Notes: generated from the letters alone by a model not told the origin. 64,000 bases of DNA from an uncultured Rhodospirillales bacterium (GCA_903822185.1 CAIJOA010000011.1:806001-870000), one strand, 5' to 3'. Counted from the first letter of the stretch, positions 8,649 to 16,191 are shown. Translations and numbers: made by a program.

Positions 8649-8939
8649 TTAGCGCAGTAAATCTTCGTAGAGATCACGCCAGTTCGGATTCTCTTTCTCA
8701 ATCAACGCGATCTTCCAAGCCCGCCGCCATTTCTTGATCTGCTTCTCGCGCAGAATTGCGTCCGGCATCGCCTCGTGGAATTCCGCGTGAACGAGCAAGT
8801 GAACGCCGTACCGCTTTGTGAACTCCTCGACTGCGTCCGAGCGATGTTCCCACGCCCGCCGCGCCAAATCGTTGGTGACGCCGACATAAAGCGTCCCATT
8901 TGGCGCGTTCGCGAGGATATAGACGCAGGCCCGAGTCAT
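8649..8939 (-). CDS. Small GIY-YIG endonuclease-domain protein
   Basis: 96 residues from the ATG at 8939. The single-domain fold is visible: VYILANAPNGTLYVGVTNDL supplies the two tyrosines (the GIY and YIG strands degenerate to VYI and YVG). It is followed by the arginines of RRAWEH, a YGVHLLVH-E segment, and a final EKQIKKWRRAWK helix with lysines and arginines. These solo GIY-YIG proteins (UPF0213/YhbQ-like) are common and mostly uncharacterised; a nicking or structure-specific nuclease activity is only inferred. The gene is bracketed on both sides by inverted REP-like doublets, unlike any other gene in the window. Confidence 0.88.
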   Translation of the reverse strand: MTRACVYILANAPNGTLYVGVTNDLARRAWEHRSDAVEEFTKRYGVHLLVHAEFHEAMPDAILREKQIKKWRRAWKIALIEKENPNWRDLYEDLLR

Positions 8940-8973
8940 AACGCACTATAATGCATAGCGGGCGGCGAGATGG

Positions 8974-9034
8974 ACCCCCGCTTTCGCGGGGGTGACGACA
9001 TTTGTGTTTTCGTCATTCCCGCGAAAGCGGGAAT
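8974..9034. repeat. REP-like palindromic repeat doublet, right side of GIY-YIG gene
   Basis: ACCCCCGC/GCGGGGGT with TTTC loop at 8974-8993, inverted relative to ATTCCCGC/GCGGGAAT with GAAA loop at 9015-9034. Together with 8562-8632 it brackets the GIY-YIG gene; the order of orientations is +, -, gene, -, +. One copy of each pair carries the CCCCC arm and one the TTCCC arm. Confidence 0.85.
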
Positions 9035-9079
9035 CCATGGGGCCGCATAAACAAACAGAAACCTGCGGTAACAAAAACC

Positions 9080-10846
9080 ATGACCAGCCCAGAAAAGAAA
9101 ACCCGTACCGTCGATCCGGTTGTGACCGAGATCGTGCGCAATGCCGTCATCGCTGTGACGGAAGAGATGAAGACCAATCTCATGCGCACCGCCTACAACA
9201 TCATCATCTACGAGGCGCTCGATTTCACGACCGGCCTCTTCACGCCGGACGGGCGGACGGTGTCGATTGGGCTAGGCCTGCCGATGTTCATTCGCGGCAT
9301 GGCAGAAACCGTGCAGTCGAAGATGCGGCATTACGGGGTCGAGAACATGTCCCCCGGCGACATCTATATCACCAACGATGCCTACACGACCGGCAGCCAT
9401 CTCAACCACGTCACCCTGACCCTGCCGATCTTCCAAAAAGACGTATTGGTCGGTTTCTCTTGCTGCATGGCGCATTGGCTCGATATCGGCGGCGCGCTGC
9501 GCGGTGCGGGAACCGACATCTATGCCGAAGGGCTGCAGATTCCGATCGTCAAATATCAGGACAAGGGCGTCATCAACGAAGACCTGCTCGACATCATCAA
9601 GATGAATGTCCGCATCCCCAACCGCGCGATGGGCGATCTGCGCGCCCAAGTCGCGGCGGTGAAGACGGGCGAGCGGCGCTTCCTGCAGGTGATCGAACGC
9701 TATGGCCGCGAGCCGGTGCTCAATGCCATCGACGCGATCATGGACAATTCCGAAGCCAAAGCCCGCGCCCGCACGCTCAGCATTCCCGACGGCACCTATG
9801 AAGCCGAATCCTTCATGGATGATGACGGCGTCGATGTCGCAAAGCGCGTGCCGATCAAAGTCCTCGTCGAGGTCAAAGGCGACGAGATGAGCATCGATCT
9901 CAGCCAGGTCAGCGATCAGGTTCGCGGCTTTTATAATTCGGGCCAGACCACCGGCATCGGCTGTACCCAGGTGGCGTTCAAATGCCTGACCTCGCCGACC
10001 GATTACCCGGTCAATGACGGCTCTTTCCGCAATCTCAAATCGATCGTCCCCGCCGGCAAGATCGTCAGCGCCGTGCGCCCCGCGCCGATGCGCAAATGGA
10101 TGACCTATCCGATGACCGTCATCGACACCGTCTTCAAGGCGATGAGCGACGCCATCCCCGAGCGCAGCATCTCCGGCCATCACGCCGACCTGTTGTCGGT
10201 GAATGTCCACGGCATCTATCCGAAAACGCGCGAGTTCTTCATCGGCGGCACCAGCCTTCCCGGCGGGGGGTGGGGCGCGAAGCATAACGAGGACGGCGTC
10301 TCCGCGACCGTCTGCATCAATGACGGCGACACCCACAACAGCCCGAACGAGCAGACCGAGGCGAAATTCCCGATCATCGTCGAAAGCTATTCGCTGATCC
10401 CCGATTCAGGCGGCGCCGGCAAATTCCGCGGCGGCCTCGGCGTCGAACGCACCTCGCGCGCCCGCGCCACCCTCACCGTCAACAGCCAGATCGACCGCGT
10501 CCATTGCAAACCCTGGGGCCTCAAAGGCGGCCTCGAAGGCGGCGGCAATGCGCTGACGACGCGCGTCAACGGCAAATGGCGCGACGACTACGCCAACGCC
10601 AAGATGATCTTCGAGTTGAAGAACGACGGCGACGCCTTCCAGGTGCGCAGTGGTGGCGGCGGTGGATACGGGCACCCGTATGAACGCGCGATCGAGTCCG
10701 TGCGGAATGACGTGCGGCAGGGCTATGTGACGGTGAAAGCGGCCGAGGAGCTGTACGGCGTGGTCATCGACGCGAAGACGTTCGTAATCGATGAGAAAGC
10801 TACGGAGAACAAAAGGGCAGATTTACGCAACAACTCTCATGCCTAA
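9080..10846 (+). CDS. Hydantoinase B / oxoprolinase family protein
   Basis: 588 residues from the ATG at 9080; the upstream in-frame extension translates the REP repeat and is discarded. The whole chain matches the HyuB family: TEIVRNAVIAVTEEMKTNLM at the start, DIYITNDAYTTGSHLNHVTL (metal/substrate region), PGGGWGAKHNEDG, and the closing SGGGGGYGHP. HyuB acts with an ATP-dependent HyuA partner to open cyclic amides such as N-methylhydantoin or 5-oxoproline, or as part of related carboxylases. No hyuA lies nearby. The last dozen codons fall where base composition starts to drop towards the island at 10.85 kb. Confidence 0.9.
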   Translation: MTSPEKKTRTVDPVVTEIVRNAVIAVTEEMKTNLMRTAYNIIIYEALDFTTGLFTPDGRTVSIGLGLPMFIRGMAETVQSKMRHYGVENMSPGDIYITNDAYTTGSHLNHVTLTLPIFQKDVLVGFSCCMAHWLDIGGALRGAGTDIYAEGLQIPIVKYQDKGVINEDLLDIIKMNVRIPNRAMGDLRAQVAAVKTGERRFLQVIERYGREPVLNAIDAIMDNSEAKARARTLSIPDGTYEAESFMDDDGVDVAKRVPIKVLVEVKGDEMSIDLSQVSDQVRGFYNSGQTTGIGCTQVAFKCLTSPTDYPVNDGSFRNLKSIVPAGKIVSAVRPAPMRKWMTYPMTVIDTVFKAMSDAIPERSISGHHADLLSVNVHGIYPKTREFFIGGTSLPGGGWGAKHNEDGVSATVCINDGDTHNSPNEQTEAKFPIIVESYSLIPDSGGAGKFRGGLGVERTSRARATLTVNSQIDRVHCKPWGLKGGLEGGGNALTTRVNGKWRDDYANAKMIFELKNDGDAFQVRSGGGGGYGHPYERAIESVRNDVRQGYVTVKAAEELYGVVIDAKTFVIDEKATENKRADLRNNSHA

Positions 10847-11453
10847 TGATCCAGATCACACAGCACGGGTTCAGAGTTTCCGAACATTATTTACAAATTC
10901 CAACGCGAACGAGATTGTCGCGACCAAACTATTATCTCCCGGTTCGTTTGCCCTTAGTGATGAAAAAGACGCCTCGATACGCCAATTTGTATCCGGTCAA
11001 TTTAATGTTCCCGCAGTTAACGTCGCAATCGTAAGTTCGGGAAAATTAGGTTTTTCGATTTCAAAAAAATACAAGGGTGGGCTAGTTGTAGGAGAACGAT
11101 ATCGCCCATTCACTGAGAAGTCTGACATTGATATCGCATTGATTTGCCCGACGCTATTCGACCAGGTATGGGAAGAAACATTTCGATACATGAATGATAT
11201 TGGCCCTTGGGCTCAACTTCGATCTTTCGAAAAGTATTTTTTCCGGGGGTGGATCAGGCCCGACAAGCTGCCTCGTTCTCCCAATTTCAGGCCTCTTCGA
11301 GAATGGGATAAATTCTTTGGTGATATGTCTCGGAATCGCGACTACACCAACCATCGAATTTCTGCCGGCCTTTACCGACAAGAGTTTTTTCTGCACTCCT
11401 ATCAGGCTGTGGCCGTTAATGAATGCTTACAAGAAGAGAGGACGCGCGCATGA
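10839..11453 (+). CDS. Nucleotidyltransferase-like protein of unknown function, partner of DUF262 protein
   Basis: 204 residues from the ATG at 10839, overlapping the hyuB stop by 8 nt; an ATG at 10791 is also possible, and neither has a clear ribosome-binding site. A region resembling the pol-beta nucleotidyltransferase core is visible: SSGKLGFSISKK followed by a loop and SDIDIALI, the Asp-x-Asp pair that would bind metal. Past it come PTLFDQVWEE and an aromatic-rich part (FFRGWIRPDKLP). I do not recognise a named family. Codon use is AT-rich, unlike its neighbours. The stop overlaps the start of the DUF262 gene (ATGA), so the two are translated together and probably work together. Confidence 0.65.
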   Translation: MPNDPDHTARVQSFRTLFTNSNANEIVATKLLSPGSFALSDEKDASIRQFVSGQFNVPAVNVAIVSSGKLGFSISKKYKGGLVVGERYRPFTEKSDIDIALICPTLFDQVWEETFRYMNDIGPWAQLRSFEKYFFRGWIRPDKLPRSPNFRPLREWDKFFGDMSRNRDYTNHRISAGLYRQEFFLHSYQAVAVNECLQEERTRA

Positions 11454-12445
11454 AAACCTCCGCCACGAATAAGAAGGTCCGCGAACTCATTACCGGAATA
11501 AGAGAGAGAACTCTTGTGCCACGCCCGGAATTTCAACGCAGGCTTGTTTGGCGCAATGCCGACAAAGTCAATTTTATTCAAACCGTCTTGAACGGATACC
11601 CTTTTCCGGAAATCTACATAGCCGATGGCGATGTAGATCTTGAGACTGGTATAGGCACGCAAATCCTTGTGGATGGCCAACAGCGCGTCACCACGCTCTA
11701 CCAATATTTCACTGCATCGGAAGAATTGAAACTACCTTCCAACTTGCCGCCATATGCAAAGATTTCAGCCGAGGAGCAAAGAGCTTTCCTCGGCTACGAC
11801 GTTGCGACGCGAGACCTGGGGTCAGTTCCAAAAGCGAACATCATAGAAGTATTTCGCCGCATCAATATGACTTCGTATGCGTTAAATGCGATGGAAATAA
11901 ATAACGCAGTTTACGAAGGGGAATTGAAGAAATTTGCTGACCACGTCTGCGATAAGGACTTCTTTGAACGACATAAAATCTTTACGCCGACCGATCTCAA
12001 GAGAATGGGAGATGTTAGATACGTTCTGACAATAGTGGTCACCATGATGGTCGGCTATTTCAATCGAGATGAGCTCTTGCAGGAATCTCTCGAACAAAAC
12101 AACGAACAATTTGATCGCAAAGACGAAATTGACGAACGGCTTTCAGCCGTTCTTTCATTTATCGAAGACGCGCGTTTTTCCGAGAAATCGAGGCTATGGA
12201 AGAAGGTTGATTTCTTTAGCGCACTGATCGAGATCGATAGGCTTTTAAGCCGAAAGAAATTACAAATCTCACCTGATGCGGCTCGCGATCGTCTCGAGGC
12301 ATTTTATCTACAGGTCGACAGTGCGTCCGCCGTAGATAATGAAGCTGAAGAGGCGAGATATTATCGTGCTGTATTACAGGCATCAAACGATCGCGTAAGT
12401 CGTTTACGACGCGGCGAGATACTCGAAAGAATTTTGACTAGCTAG
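11450..12445 (+). CDS. DUF262 domain-containing protein (GmrSD/ParB-like NTPase fold)
   Basis: 331 residues from the ATG at 11450, overlapping the previous stop; AAGAAGAGAGGA precedes it. DUF262 hallmarks are present in order: RPEFQRRLVW, then ILVDGQQRVTTLY (the DGQQR nucleotide/catalytic motif) and VFRRINMTSYALNAMEI. In GmrSD and SspE-type enzymes this fold hydrolyses NTPs and controls a fused or partner nuclease. No HNH/DUF1524 nuclease motif is visible in the remaining sequence, so an effector function would have to come from the upstream nucleotidyltransferase-like protein or from elsewhere. The gene is markedly AT-rich, indicating transfer. A defence role is inferred from family and composition only. 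Confidence 0.85.
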   Translation: MKTSATNKKVRELITGIRERTLVPRPEFQRRLVWRNADKVNFIQTVLNGYPFPEIYIADGDVDLETGIGTQILVDGQQRVTTLYQYFTASEELKLPSNLPPYAKISAEEQRAFLGYDVATRDLGSVPKANIIEVFRRINMTSYALNAMEINNAVYEGELKKFADHVCDKDFFERHKIFTPTDLKRMGDVRYVLTIVVTMMVGYFNRDELLQESLEQNNEQFDRKDEIDERLSAVLSFIEDARFSEKSRLWKKVDFFSALIEIDRLLSRKKLQISPDAARDRLEAFYLQVDSASAVDNEAEEARYYRAVLQASNDRVSRLRRGEILERILTS

Positions 12446-12538
12446 CAATGCTGCGTAAAATGGTCGTCCGGCAATAAAGCGAGGATATTATTGAAGATTT
12501 ATATGATCTGATACGATCATTCGAATTCTGCTAGACGT

Positions 12539-13342
12539 TTAGGCCTGCAGCAAAATCACTACCTTATATTCGGCGTGCCCTGCCGGGCTCATCGTGATCT
12601 GATTGTAAGTCCGTATTCCTTTCTTAAGATGATTAAACCGCCGCTCACCACCTTCGCGGGCAAGCACCGTGTAGCTATTCCAGAACCGCGCAAATGTTCC
12701 ACTCTTATCCGTCAAATCTGAAACCAATGCTTTGATCGGGGAATCATCCGCGTAGTGCGCCGTGTCCGCGCGAAACTCGGCTAGCAGTCGGCGCGCGCGG
12801 TTTTCCCAGTCTCCAATGAACGCGACGGCACTTGGATCGAGGAAGACGTAGCGCAGGAGGTTTCGTTCGGGACCTCCAAACCAGCCGCTGAACAGATGCG
12901 ACGCCGCGTCGTTCCAGCCGCACGCATTCCAATAACGATCGAGCAAGTAGGCCGGTACGGTGATCGCCTTAAGCGCCGCCGTCAGCTCGGGCGGCACGCC
13001 GGCTTCGTTCGCGTCGGCAACCGGCGGCGAGGGATCGCGTTTGCGGGTCAGTTCGAACAGATAGGTGCGTTCGGCCACCGTCAGGTGCAACGTGTCGGCG
13101 AGGCGGGCGAGCGCATGCGGTGACAACGCGATGTCGCGGCCCTGTTCCAGCCAGGTGTACCAGGTCGTGCTGATGCCGCAGAGTTGGGCGACCTCTTCGC
13201 GGCGGAGGCCCGGCGTGCGGCGGCGGGTTTGGGGGGCGGTCGGTTGGCCAGCGTCGGCGGGTTTCAGGGCTTCGCGCCGGGCGCGGAGGAAGGCGCTAAG
13301 TTCGCGGCGCTGGTTCGCGGTGGAATCGGTGTTGGTCGCCAT
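12539..13342 (-). CDS. XRE-family regulator with MmyB-like ligand-binding domain
   Basis: 267 residues from the ATG at 13342. Residues about 10-95 form a helix-turn-helix of the XRE type (RTPGLRREEVAQLCGISTTWYTWLEQGR, quoted in part: LRREEVAQLCGIS is the recognition unit). The rest matches the MmyB-like C-terminal domain seen in many proteobacterial and actinobacterial regulators: PAYLLDRYWNACGWNDAA, LRYVFLDP, and a closing YKVVILL. It is divergent to a methyltransferase gene 91 bp away, and an inverted repeat sits between them, consistent with control of itself and that gene. Its ligand is unknown; MmyB-like domains are thought to bind fatty-acid-like ligands. Confidence 0.9.
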   Translation of the reverse strand: MATNTDSTANQRRELSAFLRARREALKPADAGQPTAPQTRRRTPGLRREEVAQLCGISTTWYTWLEQGRDIALSPHALARLADTLHLTVAERTYLFELTRKRDPSPPVADANEAGVPPELTAALKAITVPAYLLDRYWNACGWNDAASHLFSGWFGGPERNLLRYVFLDPSAVAFIGDWENRARRLLAEFRADTAHYADDSPIKALVSDLTDKSGTFARFWNSYTVLAREGGERRFNHLKKGIRTYNQITMSPAGHAEYKVVILLQA

Positions 13343-13361
13343 GGCGGCAGGATTTATACCA

Positions 13362-13392
13362 GGATAAATGGCTATATTGTACCCGTTTATCC
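13362..13392. promoter_or_regulatory. Inverted repeat, probable operator between XRE regulator and methyltransferase
   Basis: GGATAAATGG at 13362-13371 is repeated inverted at 13383-13392 as CCGTTTATCC, nine of ten positions matching, with 11 bp between. The intervening AT-rich segment contains TATATT, a possible -10. Location in the divergent 91-bp spacer suits an XRE operator. Confidence 0.5.
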
Positions 13393-13433
13393 GGCGGCGC
13401 AGAGTGAGCGCCGTTCACCTGAGGAGCCGACCG

Positions 13434-14198
13434 ATGTCCGAATCCGAAAACCGCTTTGCCGCCGCCCATTACGGCCCGCGCGCGCAGGATTACGTCACCA
13501 GCAAGGATCACAGCATGGGCGAGGATCTGGATCAGATCGAAGCCGCGCTGCGCGACTTGCGGCCGGTGCGGGTGCTGGATCTGGGCTGCGGCGGCGGGCA
13601 TGTCAGCTATCGCGCGGCGCCGTTCGCGGGCGAAGTCGTCGCCTGCGACGTGACGCCGGCGATGATCGAAACCGTCGCGAAGGAAGCGGCGTCGCGCGGA
13701 CTCAACAATATCACCGTGCGGCAAGCGGCGGCCGAGGCGTTACCGTTCGAGGATAATAGTTTCGACGCGGTGCTGTGCCGCTTCACGACGCATCATTGGC
13801 CCGACATGGATGCGGGGCTGCGCGAGGCGCATCGCGTGTTGAAGCCGGGCGCAATAGCGGTGTTCATCGATTCGTTCGCGCCGGTGCCACGCGTGCTCGA
13901 TTCACATCTGCAGGCGATCGAGTTGCTGCGCGACGTATCGCATGTGCGGAATTATTCGATGGCGGAATGGTTGAGCGGTTTGGCGCGCGCGGGCTTCGCC
14001 GTGGAACGGATGAGCACGCGCAAAATGCGGATGGATTTCCCGGTGTGGAGCGCGCGGACGCGCACCCCGCCCGATCATCTGAAAGCCATCCGGTCGCTGC
14101 AACAGGGCGCATCACCGCTGGTGCGCGATTACTTCAAGATCGGCGAAGACGGCGGCTTCGATCTCGACGCGGCCACCATCTTCGTCCGCAACAGCTAG
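13434..14198 (+). CDS. Class I SAM-dependent methyltransferase
   Basis: 254 residues from the ATG at 13434, seven bases after GAGGAG. The Rossmann-type methyltransferase core is clear: motif I VLDLGCGGGHVSYRAA binds the adenosyl methionine glycines, then ACDVTPAMIE (acidic loop end), AEALPFEDNSFDAVLCRF (motif II-III), and HRVLKPGAIAVFID (post-III). This is the UbiE/BioC-like Methyltransf_11 pattern. The substrate is unknown. It is divergent to the XRE/MmyB regulator and converges with two small genes downstream. Confidence 0.9.
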   Translation: MSESENRFAAAHYGPRAQDYVTSKDHSMGEDLDQIEAALRDLRPVRVLDLGCGGGHVSYRAAPFAGEVVACDVTPAMIETVAKEAASRGLNNITVRQAAAEALPFEDNSFDAVLCRFTTHHWPDMDAGLREAHRVLKPGAIAVFIDSFAPVPRVLDSHLQAIELLRDVSHVRNYSMAEWLSGLARAGFAVERMSTRKMRMDFPVWSARTRTPPDHLKAIRSLQQGASPLVRDYFKIGEDGGFDLDAATIFVRNS

Positions 14199-14204
14199 CA
14201 GCGA

Positions 14205-14405
14205 TCAGTAAGCGCGATGACGCTGCAGGAAGTGATGCACGACCCGGTCTTGATCACGTAACTCGAAGCCGATGTTATGGGGCACGTTTGCGAGGGCATC
14301 GAAGGCGCGGTCGATCGCGTTATCGATATTGATCGCGTCGATCGGAAAGCCTTGCGGGAAAGGCCGACCCTGCCGATCGAGGAAGCGGCATTCAAAGCTG
14401 CTCAT
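14205..14405 (-). CDS. Small protein, DUF6894-like
   Basis: 66 residues from the ATG at 14405, which overlaps the stop of the next gene upstream (ATGA at 14402-14405). The sequence has the look of DUF6894-type small proteins: an opening beta strand with aromatic residues (FECRFLDRQGRPF) and a helix beginning DNAIDRAFDALANVP. It is distantly similar to its upstream neighbour (shared xDRQG and the following helix), suggesting duplication. Function unknown; the domain assignment is by eye. Confidence 0.55.
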   Translation of the reverse strand: MSSFECRFLDRQGRPFPQGFPIDAINIDNAIDRAFDALANVPHNIGFELRDQDRVVHHFLQRHRAY

Positions 14406-14614
14406 GATGCCGCAGCGATGCCGCGTTCGACCGGTTGGCCAAGGCCGGTGACGAAAGCCTCGCCGCGCCAAATCTGAACCCCGGCGATGCCGCGCGCCGG
14501 CGCGAGCAGATCGCGCGCATGATCCATTGCCGCGAAGTCGGTGACTTGTCCGCCTTCATCGGCGGCCTTCAACGCACCCTGACGATCGAAAAGATAATAG
14601 CGATAGCGTGCCAT
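14402..14614 (-). CDS. Small protein, DUF6894-like, translationally coupled pair
   Basis: 70 residues from the ATG at 14614 (MARYRYYLFDRQG). A longer in-frame start at 14677 would add 21 residues without a better ribosome-binding site. It shows the strand-turn-helix order of DUF6894-like proteins: RYRYYLFDRQGALKAADEGG, then a helix DFAAMDHARDLLA, then IQ-WRGEAFV-like strands (VQIWRGEAFV). Its stop overlaps the start of a similar 66-residue protein by 4 nt. Function unknown. Confidence 0.6.
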   Translation of the reverse strand: MARYRYYLFDRQGALKAADEGGQVTDFAAMDHARDLLAPARGIAGVQIWRGEAFVTGLGQPVERGIAAAS

Positions 14615-14685
14615 GATGAATTTCCGTTTAGGTTGCCAAGCCGTTAATCGGCAAGACGGATCATCTAGGAAACGCATAAGTTAAT

Positions 14686-14729
14686 TCAAACTCTATCTAT
14701 TAAAGTTTGAGTCAAATTCGATTCGAATT
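14686..14729. promoter_or_regulatory. Two adjacent AT-rich palindromes upstream of a lipoprotein gene
   Basis: TCAAACT at 14686-14692 is repeated inverted at 14704-14710. It is followed by a perfect 15-bp palindrome AATTCGA-T-TCGAATT at 14715-14729. The region is AT-rich compared with its surroundings and lies between the divergent small genes (start 14614) and the lipoprotein (start 14831), so it is a likely regulator-binding or promoter region. Confidence 0.4.
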
Positions 14730-14830
14730 TTAGAGGAGTCACCCTTCACAACCGGCCATTGCCTCCACACGCATGCGTTGTCATGCTTGCTGTAGCCGAA
14801 CGTAACGGCACGACATTGGGGGGATCGATC

Positions 14831-15523
14831 ATGCGGAAAACGACGCGCCTCGCGCGCAGCCTTGCTCTACCGATATTGTTGGGATTGTCGCTATCGGCCT
14901 GCGCGCTCGGGCGCGATGCCGTCGAGGTGAAGCTGCCGATCAGCGTCGCGACCGACAGCCGCGCCTTCGTCAAGATCGTCGCGGTGGAGGATAATCGCGT
15001 GTTCGAGGAAAGCCCCTCGGACGCAGGCATCCCTTCACTCAAAGATTCGGACGACATCCACAACAAGAAGATCACCGCGCAAGCGGTCGCGCGCAAGCGC
15101 AACGGCTACGGCATGGCGATGGGCGATATCGTCCTCGACGGGACCACGACCGTCGCCGACCTGGTGCGCGCGGCGGCGCAAAAGGCGCTGCAGGACAAGG
15201 GCTATGCCGTCGTGAACGAAGGCGCACCGGAATATGCCAATGCAGCGCCGCTGAGCATCGACATCAAAGAATTCTGGAGCTGGATCGCGCCCGGCTTTAT
15301 CTCTCTGACGATGGAGTTCAAATCGACGGTCGTTCTCTCCGGCGACCGGGTCATCACGCCAGGCAACGGCACGGCCATCTCACACGTCAAGCAGGAAACC
15401 GCCGCTGGCTTCACCAGCGTCTGGGTCAATCTGATGCAGCAGGGCGTTTCCGACCTGAGCGATCAGATCGGCGCGCACATCAAGCCGGCCCCCGCGTCGG
15501 CGATGTCCGCGCCGAGCACTTAA
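14831..15523 (+). CDS. Lipoprotein, YajG-like
   Basis: 230 residues from the ATG at 14831, preceded by GGGGGGAT. The N-terminus is a lipoprotein signal with lipobox LSAC, putting the mature protein on a membrane after lipidation by Lgt, which is encoded at 46.1 kb. The body has the pattern of YajG-family lipoproteins: an early strand-rich part with KIVAVEDNRVFEE, then TTVADLVRAAAQKALQDKGY and a strand SIDIKEFWSW. Family function is unknown. The assignment to YajG is by pattern and moderate in certainty; the lipoprotein call is firm. Confidence 0.8.
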   Translation: MRKTTRLARSLALPILLGLSLSACALGRDAVEVKLPISVATDSRAFVKIVAVEDNRVFEESPSDAGIPSLKDSDDIHNKKITAQAVARKRNGYGMAMGDIVLDGTTTVADLVRAAAQKALQDKGYAVVNEGAPEYANAAPLSIDIKEFWSWIAPGFISLTMEFKSTVVLSGDRVITPGNGTAISHVKQETAAGFTSVWVNLMQQGVSDLSDQIGAHIKPAPASAMSAPST

Positions 15524-15542
15524 AGCCCCGGGAGCGCGGCTC

Positions 15543-15992
15543 CTATTTCGTTTCGATCAGCGGCTGCGCGCGGAAGGAAATCGCGAGGCGGTTCCAAGCG
15601 TTGATCGTCACGATCTGCATCGTGAGCTGCACCAACTCCAGCTCGCTAAACTGCTTGCGCGCTTCTTCGAAGACATCGTCGGGCACATGGCCGTCGGCGA
15701 CCAGCGTCACGGCTTCGGTCCAAGCCAACGCCGCGCGTTCGCGGTCGGAATAGATCGACACTTCGCGCCAAGCGTTGAGCAGATACAGCCGGTCTTCGCT
15801 TTCGCCTTTCTTGCGCGCATCCTTCGTGTGCATGGCAAGGCAGAAGGCGCAGCCATTGATCTGCGAGGCGCGCGTCTTGACCAGTTCGAGCAGCAAGGGG
15901 TCGAGCGCGGTATCGTCGGCATGAGTTTGTAACGCCATCATCGCGGCGTAAGTGCCGTGCGATACTTTGTAGGGATTGAGACGCGCTTCCAT
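15543..15992 (-). CDS. AhpD-like carboxymuconolactone decarboxylase family protein
   Basis: 149 residues from the ATG at 15992, with a TGAGGAGG-type ribosome-binding site. The redox motif INGCAFCLAMHTKDARKKGE is present, with CxxC followed by the histidine of the proton-relay system, as in AhpD and the many AhpD-like peroxidase-associated proteins. A typical continuation is RERAALAWTEAVTLVADG-VPDDVFEEARKQF. The protein probably reduces peroxides or acts as a thiol adapter. No AhpC partner is adjacent. It contrasts with the CxxC-less relative at 334-882. Confidence 0.92.
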   Translation of the reverse strand: MEARLNPYKVSHGTYAAMMALQTHADDTALDPLLLELVKTRASQINGCAFCLAMHTKDARKKGESEDRLYLLNAWREVSIYSDRERAALAWTEAVTLVADGHVPDDVFEEARKQFSELELVQLTMQIVTINAWNRLAISFRAQPLIETK

Positions 15993-16089
15993 GATTCCTC
16001 CTGAGGGATTGTGCGAAATTATGGCGTCGGATGCCGCATGCAAACAACGCGCGGCGAGACATGGCCGCGATGCCTAAAAATCATTCGTC

Positions 16090-16178
16090 ATTCCCGCGAA
16101 AGCGGGAATCCATTCGGGCAACAAAACAAACTGACAGATGGATTCCCGCTCCTGAGCGAAGTCGAAGGGCGCGGGAAT
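16090..16178. repeat. REP-like palindrome pair, one copy with an enlarged loop
   Basis: ATTCCCGC/GCGGGAAT with GAAA loop at 16090-16109, and an inverted copy at 16142-16178 in which the four-base loop is replaced by 21 bases containing CCTGAGCGAAGTCGAAGG. Outside the loop both copies keep the CGTCA and TCCA flanks of the elements at 8562-9034. Confidence 0.85.
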
Positions 16179-16191
16179 GACGAAATTAAAT

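Noticed and set aside
8562-9034. CRISPR array from the recurring palindromes
   Set aside because: Copies are few, inverted to each other, unevenly spaced and occur in several distant places; no cas genes.
9272-10336. 354-codon minus-strand frame within hyuB
   Set aside because: Antisense shadow of a well-conserved gene; His/Arg/Asp-rich composition typical of reverse-frame translation.
10791-10838. Start of the nucleotidyltransferase-like gene at 10791
   Set aside because: Would overlap hyuB by 56 bp and add a basic peptide without ribosome-binding site; 10839 preferred but not proven.
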